Positions 29,350-37,723 of a stretch of 64,000 bases of DNA are shown here, piece after piece (the first letter of the stretch is position 1; each line of letters begins with the position of its first letter). Both the position numbers and the translations under genes were made by a program. The DNA is taken from NCBI RefSeq assembly GCF_025961575.1, contig NZ_JAOQNX010000008.1, positions 1-64,000 of the forward strand. Reading direction: 5' to 3'. The DNA is from Rhodoblastus acidophilus (GTDB lineage: Bacteria; Pseudomonadota; Alphaproteobacteria; Rhizobiales; Beijerinckiaceae). The notes beneath the pieces are model-generated. The model saw only the letters and a program-made list of their open reading frames with translations. It did not search any database and was not told the origin of the DNA.

Positions 29350-30057
29350 TCAGCTGCGAAAGCGCCACACGCCGGAGCGTTTGATCTCGCAATCCTCCAG
29401 CGCGCGGGTGACGGGCACGCGATATTCCGCCACCTGTTCGAGCCGGTCGCGGGCCAGATAGGTCCGGCCGGGATCGCCGATCAGGACGCGGGCGCCGCGC
29501 CGGTGCAGGGTTTCCAGCCAGTCGGTGACGGTTTGCGCCATGTCCTGTTCATAGGAGACGTCGCCGGCCAGCGCCACATCCCAGCCCTCGTCGGCGCCGA
29601 CGGCGAGATCGCTGCGCGGCATGATCCGCACGCCATTGGCTTCGGCGTTGAGCCGCATCGACTCGATGGCGAAAGCGTCGATGTCGCAGGCGTCGACGCT
29701 GATCGCCCCGGCCATGGCGGCGGCGATCGCCACGAGACCCGAGCCCGAGGCGAAATCCAGCACTTTCTTGCCGGCGACCTCCTCGGGATGATCGAGGATG
29801 TAGCGCGCCAAGGCCTGGCCGCCCGCCCAGGCGAAAGCCCAGAACGGCGGCGGCAGGCCGATCTCGCCCAGCTCCTCCTCGGTTTTCTGCCAGAGGGCGG
29901 TGGCCTCGTCAGCGAGATGCAGACGAATTTCCGGCGCATGCGGCGTCGGCAGCAGCCGTGTTTCCGCGCGAATGAAGGCGGCGCGATCCCCCGGCGACAG
30001 CCGCAGGCCATCGCCGCTCCGCAAGGGCGGCGGGCCCTCGTCCGACTGTGTGGTCAA
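29350..30057 (-). CDS. SAM-dependent methyltransferase, ETFB-lysine methyltransferase/METTL20-like
   Basis: A 235-residue class I methyltransferase. Motif I is KKVLDFASGSGLVAIAAAMAG, given by its DFASGSG core at about residue 112. The pre-motif PPFWAFAWAGGQALARYIL and DVALAGDVSYEQ are typical of nicotinamide-N-methylase-like or METTL20-type protein lysine methyltransferases. Bacterial members methylate ETF-beta. I set the start at TTG 30057: it overlaps the fadD stop (TTGA) and has AAGGA upstream. The longer frame to 30168 lies inside fadD. Coupling to fadD fits a fatty-acid/ETF theme, by inference. Confidence 0.78.
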   Translation of the reverse strand: MTTQSDEGPPPLRSGDGLRLSPGDRAAFIRAETRLLPTPHAPEIRLHLADEATALWQKTEEELGEIGLPPPFWAFAWAGGQALARYILDHPEEVAGKKVLDFASGSGLVAIAAAMAGAISVDACDIDAFAIESMRLNAEANGVRIMPRSDLAVGADEGWDVALAGDVSYEQDMAQTVTDWLETLHRRGARVLIGDPGRTYLARDRLEQVAEYRVPVTRALEDCEIKRSGVWRFRS

Positions 30058-31736
30058 AGCATTTCCTTCAAGCTGCGCCGCAAAACTTTGCCGACATTGG
30101 TTTTCGGCAGGTCGTCGCGGAAAATGATGCTGCGCGGCATTTTGTAGCCGGTCAGGCGCTCCCGGCAAAAGGCGCGCAAGGCTTCCTCCGTCACCCCCTC
30201 CCCGCGCGCCACGACAAAGGCGACGACCTCCTCGCCGCTTCCCGCCGCCGGCCGCCCAACCACCGCGGCTTCGCGCACATTGGGATGTTCGACCAGCACG
30301 TCCTCGACCTCATTGGGATAGACGTTGAAGCCGGAGACGATGATCAGGTCCTTGAGACGGTCGACGATCTTGATCTGGCCGTCGGGGAGGATGACGCCGC
30401 CGTCGCCGGTGCGGAAGAAGCCGTCCGGGGTCAGGGCGTCCGCCGTCGCCATCGGACGGTCCCAATATCCGGCCATCACCTGCGGCCCTCGCGCGCAGAT
30501 TTCGCCGGTTTCGCCTTGCGGGACCTCCTCGCCATGGGCGTTGCGGATGGAGATTTCGGTTGACGGCACGGGATAGCCGATCGTGCCGGTGAATTCCTCG
30601 ATGTCGGGCCGGTTGACGCACAGGACCGGAGAGGTTTCGGACAGGCCGTAGCCCTCCAGGATCGGCTTGCCGGTGAGCGCGCGCCACTTGCGCGCCACCG
30701 CCGCCTGCACGGCCATGCCCCCGGCGATGCACAGAGCCACGCCGCTGAAATCGACCTTTTTGATGTCGGGGTGGTCGGCGAGCGCGTTGTAGAGCGTGTT
30801 CACGCCGGCGAAAATGTGGAAGCGGCTCTTTTCCAGCGTCTTGATGAAGCCGGCGATGTCCCTGGGATTGACGATCAGCAGGCTGGAGCCGCCCTTGAGC
30901 ACCTGGAACCAGAAACAGGCGGTGAAGGCGAAAATATGATAGAGCGGCAGCGCCGCCACCATCACCAGCGGGCCCTCGGGCAGATCGGGCCCGGCCCAGT
31001 CGTCGACCTGCTGGATGTTGGCGAGGATGTTGCGATGCAGCAGCATCGCGCCCTTGGCTTTTCCGGTTGTGCCCCCGGTGTATTGCAGCACCGCGAGATC
31101 GTCCTTCGACACAGGAACGGGCGTGGGCTGAAGGTTGCGGGCTTCCGCGAGGACTTGCGAAAACGCAATGGCGCCGGCCATGGGCGCCTCGGGAACGTTC
31201 TTCTTCACATGGCGCGAGATGAAATTGACCAGACGGCCCTTCAGGCCGATCAGGTCGCCCGGCGCCAGCAGGACGATGGTCTCGACCGGCAATTTTTCGC
31301 GCACGGCGGCGACGGTTTCGCCGAAATTTTCCAGGACGAACAGGAAGCGCGGCGTGGAATCGGTGAGCTGGCTCTCCAGCTCCCGCGAGGTATAGAGCGG
31401 GTTGACGTTCACTATGACGCCGCCCGCCAGCAGAATGCCGAGCATGACCGCGGGATAGGCCATGACATTGGGCGCCATGATCGCGGCGCGCTCGCCTTTT
31501 CGAAACCCTTGCGCCTGAAGCCAGGCGGCGACCTTGTCGGCGGCCTGCCCGAGCTTTTCATAGCTCACCTTGACGCCAAAACTCTCGGCGATGATGCGGT
31601 CGCCGTGCTTCTCGCGGACGCCGCGCCAGAGATCGACCAGGGTGTCGTAGGGCGGCTCCGACATTTCCGCCGGACGGCCCGGCGGATAATGGGCGAGCCA
31701 TGGGCGCGCGACGACATTTCCTGCGGATGCATTCAT
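30054..31736 (-). CDS. fadD: Long-chain fatty acid-CoA ligase
   Basis: A 560-residue AMP-forming acyl-CoA synthetase. The ATP/AMP motif LAVLQYTGGTTGKAKGAMLLH starts at about residue 207 (core YTGGTTGKAKG), followed by EGYGLSETSPVLCVN (about 345) and the hinge region FFRTGDGGVILPDGQIKIVDRLKDLI, here described by its TGDGG and DRLKDLI ends. The C-terminal Lys is in the YKMPRSIIF stretch region. It activates fatty acids at the inner membrane. The methyltransferase gene overlaps its stop codon. Confidence 0.92.
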   Translation of the reverse strand: MNASAGNVVARPWLAHYPPGRPAEMSEPPYDTLVDLWRGVREKHGDRIIAESFGVKVSYEKLGQAADKVAAWLQAQGFRKGERAAIMAPNVMAYPAVMLGILLAGGVIVNVNPLYTSRELESQLTDSTPRFLFVLENFGETVAAVREKLPVETIVLLAPGDLIGLKGRLVNFISRHVKKNVPEAPMAGAIAFSQVLAEARNLQPTPVPVSKDDLAVLQYTGGTTGKAKGAMLLHRNILANIQQVDDWAGPDLPEGPLVMVAALPLYHIFAFTACFWFQVLKGGSSLLIVNPRDIAGFIKTLEKSRFHIFAGVNTLYNALADHPDIKKVDFSGVALCIAGGMAVQAAVARKWRALTGKPILEGYGLSETSPVLCVNRPDIEEFTGTIGYPVPSTEISIRNAHGEEVPQGETGEICARGPQVMAGYWDRPMATADALTPDGFFRTGDGGVILPDGQIKIVDRLKDLIIVSGFNVYPNEVEDVLVEHPNVREAAVVGRPAAGSGEEVVAFVVARGEGVTEEALRAFCRERLTGYKMPRSIIFRDDLPKTNVGKVLRRSLKEML

Positions 31737-31884
31737 GGTTTCCTCCCGGATTATTTATTAGTTTATGTATGAACGTTTTGGCGACGTCTGACAAGCCTCG
31801 TCGCACTTGACGCTTCGGACGCGGAAGACCAAGCTCCCGCGCGGCAAGGGATTATGTAGGATTGCCGTTTCGCGAGGTCGAGCC

Positions 31885-32280
31885 ATGTTCTATCTGACCG
31901 CTCTCACCAGTTTGGCGACCGTGCTGTTCTACACCTGGCTCGGCTATCGCGTGGCGCGCGCGCGGATGACCTATGGCGTGCCGGCGCCGGCGACCACGGG
32001 CGACCCGACCTTCGAGCGGCATTACCGCATCCAGATGAACACGCTGGAATGGCTGCCGATCCAGATCGTCGGTCTGTGGATGTTCGCAATCTATGTGAGC
32101 GATCTCGGCGCGGCCGTGTTGGGCGTCATCTGGATCATCGGCCGCGCGATCTACGCGCGCGCCTATCTCGCCGAGCCGAAATCGCGCACCGCCGGCTTCG
32201 TCATCCAGCTCTCGGCGAGCCTGCTGCTGTGCCTCGGCGCCGTCGGCGACATTTTTATGCGGCTGGTTTTGGGGGATTAA
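31885..32280 (+). CDS. MAPEG family membrane protein
   Basis: A 131-residue four-helix membrane protein. It starts MFYLTALTSLATVLFYTWLG, then RARMTYGVPAPATTGDPTFERHYRIQMNT and LEWLPIQIVGLWMFAIYV; the ERHYRIQMNTLE stretch is the MAPEG family hallmark (membrane-associated eicosanoid/glutathione metabolism). Bacterial members may be membrane glutathione transferases. The start at 31885 follows GAGGTCGAGCC; the upstream in-frame extension to 31807 is not supported. It is divergent from fadD. Confidence 0.82.
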   Translation: MFYLTALTSLATVLFYTWLGYRVARARMTYGVPAPATTGDPTFERHYRIQMNTLEWLPIQIVGLWMFAIYVSDLGAAVLGVIWIIGRAIYARAYLAEPKSRTAGFVIQLSASLLLCLGAVGDIFMRLVLGD

Positions 32281-32380
32281 GACGCCGGGCGGCGCAAGCG
32301 CGTGGCAGGCCTTCTGAGCGCCTGAAGCCGCGGCCGGCCGGCGAGCAGGCGGTCGCCGACGAACAACACGCGTCCGTTTC

Positions 32381-32755
32381 TCAGCCGCCATCGTAACGAA
32401 GGCGCGCCTCCTGGATCGCGTCGCGATTGTCGTCCGCCCAAGCCACCAAGGCCATGACCGGCGCCAGCAGGGTGCGGCCGACTTCGGTCAGATCATAGTC
32501 GACGCGAACCGGAACGCTTGGAAACATCGTTCGCGTCACCAGGCCGTCGCGCTCCAAGCCGCGCAGGGTCAGCGTCAGCATGCGCTGCGAAATCCCGTCG
32601 ATCTGACGCCGCAATTCATTGAAGCGGACAGGTCCGTTCTTGAGCGTCACGATGACGTACAGGCTCCACTTATCGCCGATGCGATCGAGGATTTCTCGCA
32701 CCATTCGGCAATCGCCGTCGCGGGGGCTGGGAACATCGGTGTTACGCAGTGACAT
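32381..32755 (-). CDS. HxlR-family transcriptional regulator
   Basis: A 124-residue winged-helix regulator. The conserved Cys17 of the [20 protein letters not shown] motif is present, followed by [20 protein letters not shown] and [19 protein letters not shown]. It is divergent from the azoreductase gene with 88 bp between them. HxlR proteins often sense electrophiles or oxidants through such a Cys and control an adjacent quinone or azo reductase, which fits this arrangement. Confidence 0.9.
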   Translation of the reverse strand: MSLRNTDVPSPRDGDCRMVREILDRIGDKWSLYVIVTLKNGPVRFNELRRQIDGISQRMLTLTLRGLERDGLVTRTMFPSVPVRVDYDLTEVGRTLLAPVMALVAWADDNRDAIQEARLRYDGG

Positions 32756-32783
32756 GAATGTGCCTTCTTGCGGCGTGGCGCCA

Positions 32784-32808
32784 GGTCACATTAATAGTGC
32801 TGGTCACA
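32784..32808. promoter_or_regulatory. Candidate HxlR operator: direct repeat GGTCACA
   Basis: GGTCACA occurs at 32784-32790 and again at 32802-32808, exactly 18 bp apart, in the short divergent region between the HxlR gene and azoR. Two regularly spaced half-sites near both start codons are the layout expected for autoregulation and control of the reductase. Binding is inferred. Confidence 0.5.
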
Positions 32809-32843
32809 AAATGATACTGCCGTTTTCCTTTCCGGAGCAAACG

Positions 32844-33461
32844 ATGACCAACGTTCTTCTCGTCACGTCGAGCCCCCGCGGCGCCGAAGGCCTGTCCACC
32901 CGCTTCGCGACAGAGCTGGCGAAAAAGCTTGCGGCGCAGTCGGGCGGCGCGGTCACCCCTCGCGATCTCTCGGCGAAGCCGCTGCCGCATATCGCGTCCG
33001 CCTATATCAGCGGCCGCACGGCGCCGCCGGAGTCACGCACGCCGGAACAGGCCGAAGCCGTCGGCCGCGCTGAAACCTTGATCCACGAACTCCAGACCGC
33101 CGACGCGATCGTCATCGGCTCGGGCATGATCAATTTCAGCCTGTCGACGCAGCTGAAGGCCTGGTTCGACCACATCATCTGGCCTGGCGTCACCTTCGCA
33201 TTCGACGCCTCCGGCCCGCGCGGATTGGTGACCGGCAAGAAGGTCTATCTCGTCACCGCGAGCGGCGGCGTCTTTTCCGAAGGCGCCTATGCGCCGTTCG
33301 ACTTCCAGACCGCCTACCTCGCTCACCTGCTCGGCTTCATCGGCCTCACCGATGTCGACGTGATCCGCATCGAAGGGACCGCCTACGGTCCGGACGCGGT
33401 CAACGCGGCCATCGCCGCCGCGGAAGCGCAGATCGGCGCCGCGCTCGCCCGCGCGGCCTGA
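32844..33461 (+). CDS. azoR: FMN-dependent NADH-azoreductase
   Basis: A 205-residue flavodoxin-fold quinone/azo reductase. The N-terminus [20 protein letters not shown] binds the FMN phosphate, and [20 protein letters not shown] and [12 protein letters not shown] are the other FMN contacts of the AzoR family. Start ATG 32844 lies after CGGAGCAAACG; the in-frame extension to 32619 runs across the divergent HxlR gene and is discounted. Role: two-electron reduction of quinones and azo compounds in stress defence. Confidence 0.9.
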   Translation: MTNVLLVTSSPRGAEGLSTRFATELAKKLAAQSGGAVTPRDLSAKPLPHIASAYISGRTAPPESRTPEQAEAVGRAETLIHELQTADAIVIGSGMINFSLSTQLKAWFDHIIWPGVTFAFDASGPRGLVTGKKVYLVTASGGVFSEGAYAPFDFQTAYLAHLLGFIGLTDVDVIRIEGTAYGPDAVNAAIAAAEAQIGAALARAA

Positions 33462-33544
33462 TCAGGCGCGTTGCGGACGAGGCGCAAGCCTTGGGGCGCG
33501 GCCTTCTAAAGCCGGCGCCAACACGATCAAAAAGGCAACGATCA

Positions 33545-34189
33545 ATGAAAATATCGCTCTTTGGCGCAACCGGACCAACCGGAAAATACCTCATCGAGGA
33601 AGCGCTGAGACAAGGATACAGCCTGTCCGTCTATACGCGCGACGCCGGCAAGCTCGCCGCATATGCGGATAAAATCGACATCGTCGTCGGCGATCTCGAG
33701 ACTCAGGACGCGATCAAAAAATGCGTGACCGGCTCTGCCGCGGTGATCAGCGCGCTCGGCCCTAACAGCCTCGCCGTCAAGGGAACGCTGCCCGTCATGC
33801 ATGGGCTCGGCAATATCATGACAGCTATGAAGGACGCTAACGTCAATCGCCTGATCCAGGTGTCGACCGCGGCCTATCGGGATCCCAAGGACCGCTTCGA
33901 CTTCAAGTCTCAGGCGATGCTCGCGGTCCTCAAGCTCATCGCCAGAAAGGGCGTTGAAGACGTTCAGGCCACCGCCAAGCTGATTAGCGACTCGGATTTG
34001 AATTGGACGTTGGTTCGCATACCGAATCTGAAAGACGGACCAAGCGACGGCGACATCGACGTTGGCTGGTACGGACAACGGAAGCTTGGAACGAAGCTTT
34101 CACGGGGCAATTTGGCGAAATTTCTCGTCGATCAGATCGCGAGCCGGGAATTCACGCGGGCCGCTCCGGGCATAGCCAATCGTGCGTAA
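33545..34189 (+). CDS. NAD(P)-binding NmrA/SDR-like oxidoreductase
   Basis: A 214-residue atypical short-chain dehydrogenase. It begins MKISLFGATGPTGKYLIEEA, with the GATGPTG dinucleotide motif, then IVVGDLETQDAIKKCVTGSA, AVISALGP and LIQVSTAAYRDPKDRFDFK. It lacks the Tyr-x3-Lys pair of classical SDRs, as expected for NmrA-like flavin reductase or NAD(P)H-sensing types. It follows azoR with about 83 bp between them. Substrate unknown. Confidence 0.82.
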   Translation: MKISLFGATGPTGKYLIEEALRQGYSLSVYTRDAGKLAAYADKIDIVVGDLETQDAIKKCVTGSAAVISALGPNSLAVKGTLPVMHGLGNIMTAMKDANVNRLIQVSTAAYRDPKDRFDFKSQAMLAVLKLIARKGVEDVQATAKLISDSDLNWTLVRIPNLKDGPSDGDIDVGWYGQRKLGTKLSRGNLAKFLVDQIASREFTRAAPGIANRA

Positions 34190-34249
34190 AAAATGGCGAC
34201 GGCGCTGGGCCTGGCCCGCCGCCAGCTTCGCCCAAACATGGAGTAGGTG

Positions 34250-34891
34250 ATGTTGCACATCGACCTTTATACCGAGATCAGCTGTCCCTGGTGTTTCGTT
34301 GGCGAGCATCGGCTCGACAAGGTGCTGGCGGAGCGTTTCCATGACCTCGCGGTGAATATTCGCCGCCATCCCGTGCTGCTCCTGCCCGACGCGCCGGTTT
34401 CGGGGGTTTTCATTCCCGACCTGCTTCGTCAGCGCTATGGCGTGACAGATCCGAAGGCGGCTTTCGCGCGGCCAGAAGCCGAAGCGCGCGCGTCGGGATT
34501 CAGCCTCGATCTCAGCCGCCAGCAATGGGCCTATCCGACCCAATCGGCGCATGCGCTTATCCTTGCGGCGCACGACAGCGGCGAACAGCATCGACTCGCC
34601 ACTGCGATCAGCGAAGCCTATTTCCTCGACGCCAAGAATATCGCCGACCCCGACGTCCTCGCCGACATCGCGGCGACCCACGGGTTCGACCGCGCCAGAG
34701 CCCGCGCCATCGCCATCGATCCGGCGCGACGAAAGCATGTGGAAGCCGAGGCCGCCAAATCGGCGTTGGCGGGGGTGCGGTCCGTGCCCCATTTCGTCTT
34801 TGGCGGTCGCGTTGCGATCAACGGCGCTCGCAGCGAGGATGAAATCGCGCGGGCGATCACGGAGGCCGCAGGCGCATCGGCGATCGGCTGA
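34250..34891 (+). CDS. DsbA-family oxidoreductase, FrnE-like
   Basis: A 213-residue thioredoxin-fold protein. It starts MLHIDLYTEISCPWCFVGEH, with CPWC active-site Cys at about residues 12-15, and ends with GVRSVPHFVFGGRVAINGAR, the cis-Pro loop VP. This is the FrnE/polyketide-isomerase branch of the DsbA family; no signal peptide is visible, so it acts in the cytoplasm. ATG 34250 is chosen over GTG 34247; GGAG lies just upstream. Confidence 0.87.
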   Translation: MLHIDLYTEISCPWCFVGEHRLDKVLAERFHDLAVNIRRHPVLLLPDAPVSGVFIPDLLRQRYGVTDPKAAFARPEAEARASGFSLDLSRQQWAYPTQSAHALILAAHDSGEQHRLATAISEAYFLDAKNIADPDVLADIAATHGFDRARARAIAIDPARRKHVEAEAAKSALAGVRSVPHFVFGGRVAINGARSEDEIARAITEAAGASAIG

Positions 34892-35442
34892 CAGACGGGG
34901 CGCCGGATTGCGTTCGCCTGAGCGCATCCGAGAGATGGCGACATAACCCGTTCAGCGAGGCGCGCCCCGGCAGCTTCCCGACCGGCGCTTCCGTTGCCGA
35001 CCACGCCTGCTACGGTCTTTTTTGGCGCCGTCTCCCTGGCCTCCGGGGCAAGGTTTTTGACGAAATTCAATCCAGGATTGTATATCCTCCGCGCAGATTC
35101 AGTGAAAAACCTGCGAATTCTTGCGAAAAACGCGCAAATTTCGATCGGAATCACGCGATTTTCAGCGTTGCAACCTTGCGGTTGCTTGCGCCGGGCAGCG
35201 TGGGCCTTGGCGCGGCGGGGGCGCCCAAGTCCTGCGCTCCATGTCGCATTTATTATTGCAAAACAGTCGGTTATAACTGTCTTCGTGCGGGGCGGCGGCT
35301 CGTTTCACGTTAAACAAAACATGAACATAATTCGGACAAATTCGCGGAAACCGCGGATTTTGCGCTTTTCACTTTTGTAAAATTTGCTGTTTTGGGCGGT
35401 CGACGCGGCGCGGGTCTTCCAAAACCGGCGCCTCGCATGGCC
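34892..35442. other. AT-richer convergent intergenic region, no gene recognised
   Basis: About 550 bp between two convergent genes. From about 35040 to 35390 the base composition is clearly more AT-rich than the surroundings (GTGAAAAACCTGCGAATTC, TTTATTATTGCAAAACAG). A 128-codon frame (34994-35380) lacks a ribosome site, has odd composition and no recognisable domain, so I do not call it. A small RNA or remnant of foreign DNA is possible but unsupported. Confidence 0.4.
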
Positions 35443-36573
35443 TCATTTCACGCCGAGCAGCGCCAGCATGATGGCGCCCGAAATGGCGGTGCCGAACACG
35501 CCCGCGAGATTCGGCCCCATGGCGTGATAGATCAGATAATTCTCCTTGTCGTATTCCAGCGCGACATTGTGGCTGACGCGCGCGGCGATCGGCACCGAGG
35601 CGATGCCCGCCGATCCCAGCAGCGGATTGATCTTCTCCTTCAGGAACAGGTTCATGATCTTGGCGCCGATCACGCCCGAGCCCGTGCCAAAGACGAAGGC
35701 GAGGAGGCCCAGTCCGACGATCTCGATGGTCTGCAAGGTCAAAAACTGTTCGGCCGCCATGGTCGAGCCGATGGCCAGGGTCAGGATGATGATGATGACG
35801 TTCATCAGGTCGTTGGCGGCGGTTTTGGCGAGGCGGCTGACGACCAAGACCTCGCGGAACAGATTGCCGAGCATCAGCATGGTGATCAGCGGCGCGACCG
35901 GCGGGAAGAACAGATTGACGATAATGCCGATCACGATGGGAAAGGCGATCTTTTCCAGACGCGTGACATGCCGCGACTGCTTCATGCGGATCAGGCGCTC
36001 CTCGCGGGTGGTGAGCAGCTTCATCACCGGCGGCTGGATCAGCGGCATCAGCGCCATATAGGAATAAGCGGCGACCGAGATTTGCGGCAGCAGATGCGGC
36101 GCCAGTTTGATGGTCATGAAGATCGCCATGGGGCCGTCGGCGCCGCCGATAATGCCGATGGCGCCGGCCTCGTTGAGCGAAAAGCCCAGCAGCTTGGCGC
36201 CGATCAGGGCGACGAAAATCCCCAGATGCGCGGCGGCGCCGAGAATGACCAGCTTTGGATTGGCGATCATCGGGGCGAAATCGGTCATGGCGCCGACGCC
36301 GAAAAAGATCAGCGGCGGCACCACCAGCAATTGCACGCCCTGATAGGCGTAGTGGAAGAGGCCGCCGGGCTGGGTGAGGTCGGAGCCCGGCACATTGGCG
36401 ATCACGCAGGAAAAACCGATGCCGACCAGCAGCAGCGGCTCATAGCCCTTGGCGACCGCAAGATAGATCATCGTGCAGCCCACGGCGATCATCACCGCAT
36501 TGCCCCACCAGAAATGGGCGAGGCCGGTCTGGTCGAGCAGGGCGCCGAGAAAGGACAAAAATTGTTCGAACAC
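35443..36573 (-). CDS. Sodium-pumping decarboxylase, beta subunit (MmdB/OadB/GcdB family)
   Basis: A 376-residue membrane protein with about ten helices that decarboxylates carboxybiotin and couples this to sodium export. Family stretches: LLLVGIGFSCVIANVPG, FFGVGAMTDFAPMIANPK, AGAIGIIGGADGPMAIF (key Asp in GGADGP) and GSAGIASVPIAARVSHNVAL. The start is GTG 36573 after GGAGG six bases away; the in-frame ATG at 36615 would run into the upstream repeat. The other subunits lie upstream on the same strand. Expected substrate is methylmalonyl-CoA or a related acid. Confidence 0.88.
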   Translation of the reverse strand: MFEQFLSFLGALLDQTGLAHFWWGNAVMIAVGCTMIYLAVAKGYEPLLLVGIGFSCVIANVPGSDLTQPGGLFHYAYQGVQLLVVPPLIFFGVGAMTDFAPMIANPKLVILGAAAHLGIFVALIGAKLLGFSLNEAGAIGIIGGADGPMAIFMTIKLAPHLLPQISVAAYSYMALMPLIQPPVMKLLTTREERLIRMKQSRHVTRLEKIAFPIVIGIIVNLFFPPVAPLITMLMLGNLFREVLVVSRLAKTAANDLMNVIIIILTLAIGSTMAAEQFLTLQTIEIVGLGLLAFVFGTGSGVIGAKIMNLFLKEKINPLLGSAGIASVPIAARVSHNVALEYDKENYLIYHAMGPNLAGVFGTAISGAIMLALLGVK

Positions 36574-36610
36574 GCGGCGCCTCCGGCCCGAAGTCAGTTT
36601 CGTTTTAATG

Positions 36611-36730
36611 GCCATGGTTCGAGACGCCTGCTGCGCAGGCTCCTCACCATGAGGGAGTTCCCTATATGAAAGTCGCCCTCATGCTGAGGACGCCGCGTCG
36701 CGGCTGTCGCGGAGCACGAGGGCGGTCCAC
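36611..36730. repeat. Dispersed paired-hairpin repeat inside the decarboxylase operon
   Basis: It reads GGCCATGGTTCGAGACGCC, a CTGCGCAG hairpin, CTCCTCACCATGAGGG, an AT-rich centre, CCCTCATGCTGAGGACG, a degenerate second arm and GGGCGGTCC. It lies between the small membrane subunit gene and the beta subunit gene. The 180-bp interruption is much larger than the other gaps of the operon (12-23 bp). Confidence 0.75.
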
Positions 36731-36753
36731 TTATGTGTCGGCGGCCTGGGTCC

Positions 36754-36918
36754 TCAATGCTGACTCTTGCGCAGCGCGTCTTCGTCCACCTTGCCGATCC
36801 GGTTGAGCAGCGGGAACAGGGCCAGGACCACGCCGATGCCGGTGATCATCACCATGGAGGCGAAGAAATCGATCAGGCTGAGCATCACGGCGCCGTAGAG
36901 CGAGTCGGGCATGGTCAT
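36754..36918 (-). CDS. Small membrane subunit of the sodium-pumping decarboxylase (54 aa)
   Basis: A short gene. It reads MTMPDSLYGAVMLSLIDFFA and then a hydrophobic segment through SMVMITGIGVVLALFPLLNR, ending IGKVDEDALRKSQH: one membrane helix (about residues 10-37) and a charged cytoplasmic tail. It is 12 bp from the biotin-carrier gene, with GAGG upstream. Veillonella methylmalonyl-CoA decarboxylase has a similarly sized epsilon subunit (MmdE, about 55 residues), and OadG-like gamma subunits have the same plan, so a structural role in holding the complex together is inferred. Confidence 0.72.
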   Translation of the reverse strand: MTMPDSLYGAVMLSLIDFFASMVMITGIGVVLALFPLLNRIGKVDEDALRKSQH

Positions 36919-36930
36919 GGCGATCAAACC

Positions 36931-37326
36931 TCAGGCGAGGGTGAGCAGGACGGCGCCGGTGTCGACGGATTCGCCGACAGCGACCGCGATGGAGACCACC
37001 TTGCCGGCGCCCTTGGCGTGGACCTCGGTCTTCATCTTCATCGCCTCGAGCACGGCGATTTTGTCGCCCGCCTGCACCGCCTGTCCGACCGTGACCTCGA
37101 TCGACTGCACCGTGCCGGCGAGCGGCGCGACCTCGTCGCCGGCGCTTGCGGCGGCGCGCGGCGGCGTGTGGGCCGGCGCGGCCGCCACCGCCGCCGAAGC
37201 CGCCGCAACGGAGGCCGGCCAGGACGCAGCGCCTGCTGCGGCCGCGCCGCCGCCGTCGCCGACGATTTCCTCGACCACGACCTCATAGGGCTGGCCGTCC
37301 ACGGTGATCCTGAATTTGCGATGCAT
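36931..37326 (-). CDS. Biotin carrier subunit of the decarboxylase (MmdC/GcdC-like)
   Basis: A 131-residue biotinyl protein. It starts MHRKFRITVDGQPYEVVVEE, has an Ala/Pro-rich flexible linker (about residues 35-65), and ends with the biotinyl domain VAPLAGTVQSIEVTVGQAV, where the biotinylated Lys is in EAMKMKTEV (about residue 98). It carries the carboxyl group from the carboxyltransferase to the membrane subunit. ATG 37326 is preceded by GGAG; an earlier in-frame start at 37353 would overlap the previous gene. Confidence 0.9.
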   Translation of the reverse strand: MHRKFRITVDGQPYEVVVEEIVGDGGGAAAAGAASWPASVAAASAAVAAAPAHTPPRAAASAGDEVAPLAGTVQSIEVTVGQAVQAGDKIAVLEAMKMKTEVHAKGAGKVVSIAVAVGESVDTGAVLLTLA

Positions 37327-37349
37327 GGCGAACTCCAGCCCGAGGGGCG

Positions 37350-37709
37350 TCAATGCGGATTATGAGACGTCTGCTGCAACCAGCGGCCTTCCGCCGCCCA
37401 GGCGCCGCCCGTGTGCGGGTCGGCGATATGGGCGACCCGATAGCCGCAGGCGGCGACGGCGGCGGCGATGGCGGCGACATGATGGGGCGGGATTCCCTGG
37501 GGCGCGATGGAGGGCGACGCGACAGTCGGCGCCGCGGCGGCGCGCGCCGCCCGCTTGCGCTCGGCGGCTTCCTTCGCTTCCGCCGCCTGGCGGGCGATTT
37601 CGGAGGTTTCCACCCAGCCCAGGAAGCGCGCCGCTTGCTTGACGACGAACCACAGGACGAGGACGGCGGCGATCCCGCCCAGCGCCAGTTTGAGAGTTTC
37701 CGCGTCCAT
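37350..37709 (-). CDS. OadG-like membrane subunit of the decarboxylase (MmdD-like)
   Basis: A 119-residue protein with one N-terminal membrane helix (LALGGIAAVLVLWFVVKQA, about residues 7-25), an Ala/Lys/Glu-rich linker (38-65), and a C-terminal module with HVAAIAAAVAACGYRVAHI and GGAWAAEGRWLQQTS. The last part is typical of decarboxylase delta/gamma subunits, which tether the carboxyltransferase and biotin carrier to the membrane. It lies 14 bp after the alpha subunit gene. Confidence 0.78.
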   Translation of the reverse strand: MDAETLKLALGGIAAVLVLWFVVKQAARFLGWVETSEIARQAAEAKEAAERKRAARAAAAPTVASPSIAPQGIPPHHVAAIAAAVAACGYRVAHIADPHTGGAWAAEGRWLQQTSHNPH

Positions 37710-37723
37710 CCGCTCCTCCTGCG

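Noticed and set aside
34994-35380. 128-codon frame in the AT-rich patch
   Set aside because: No ribosome site, no domain, composition changes mid-frame with the DNA; not supported as a gene.
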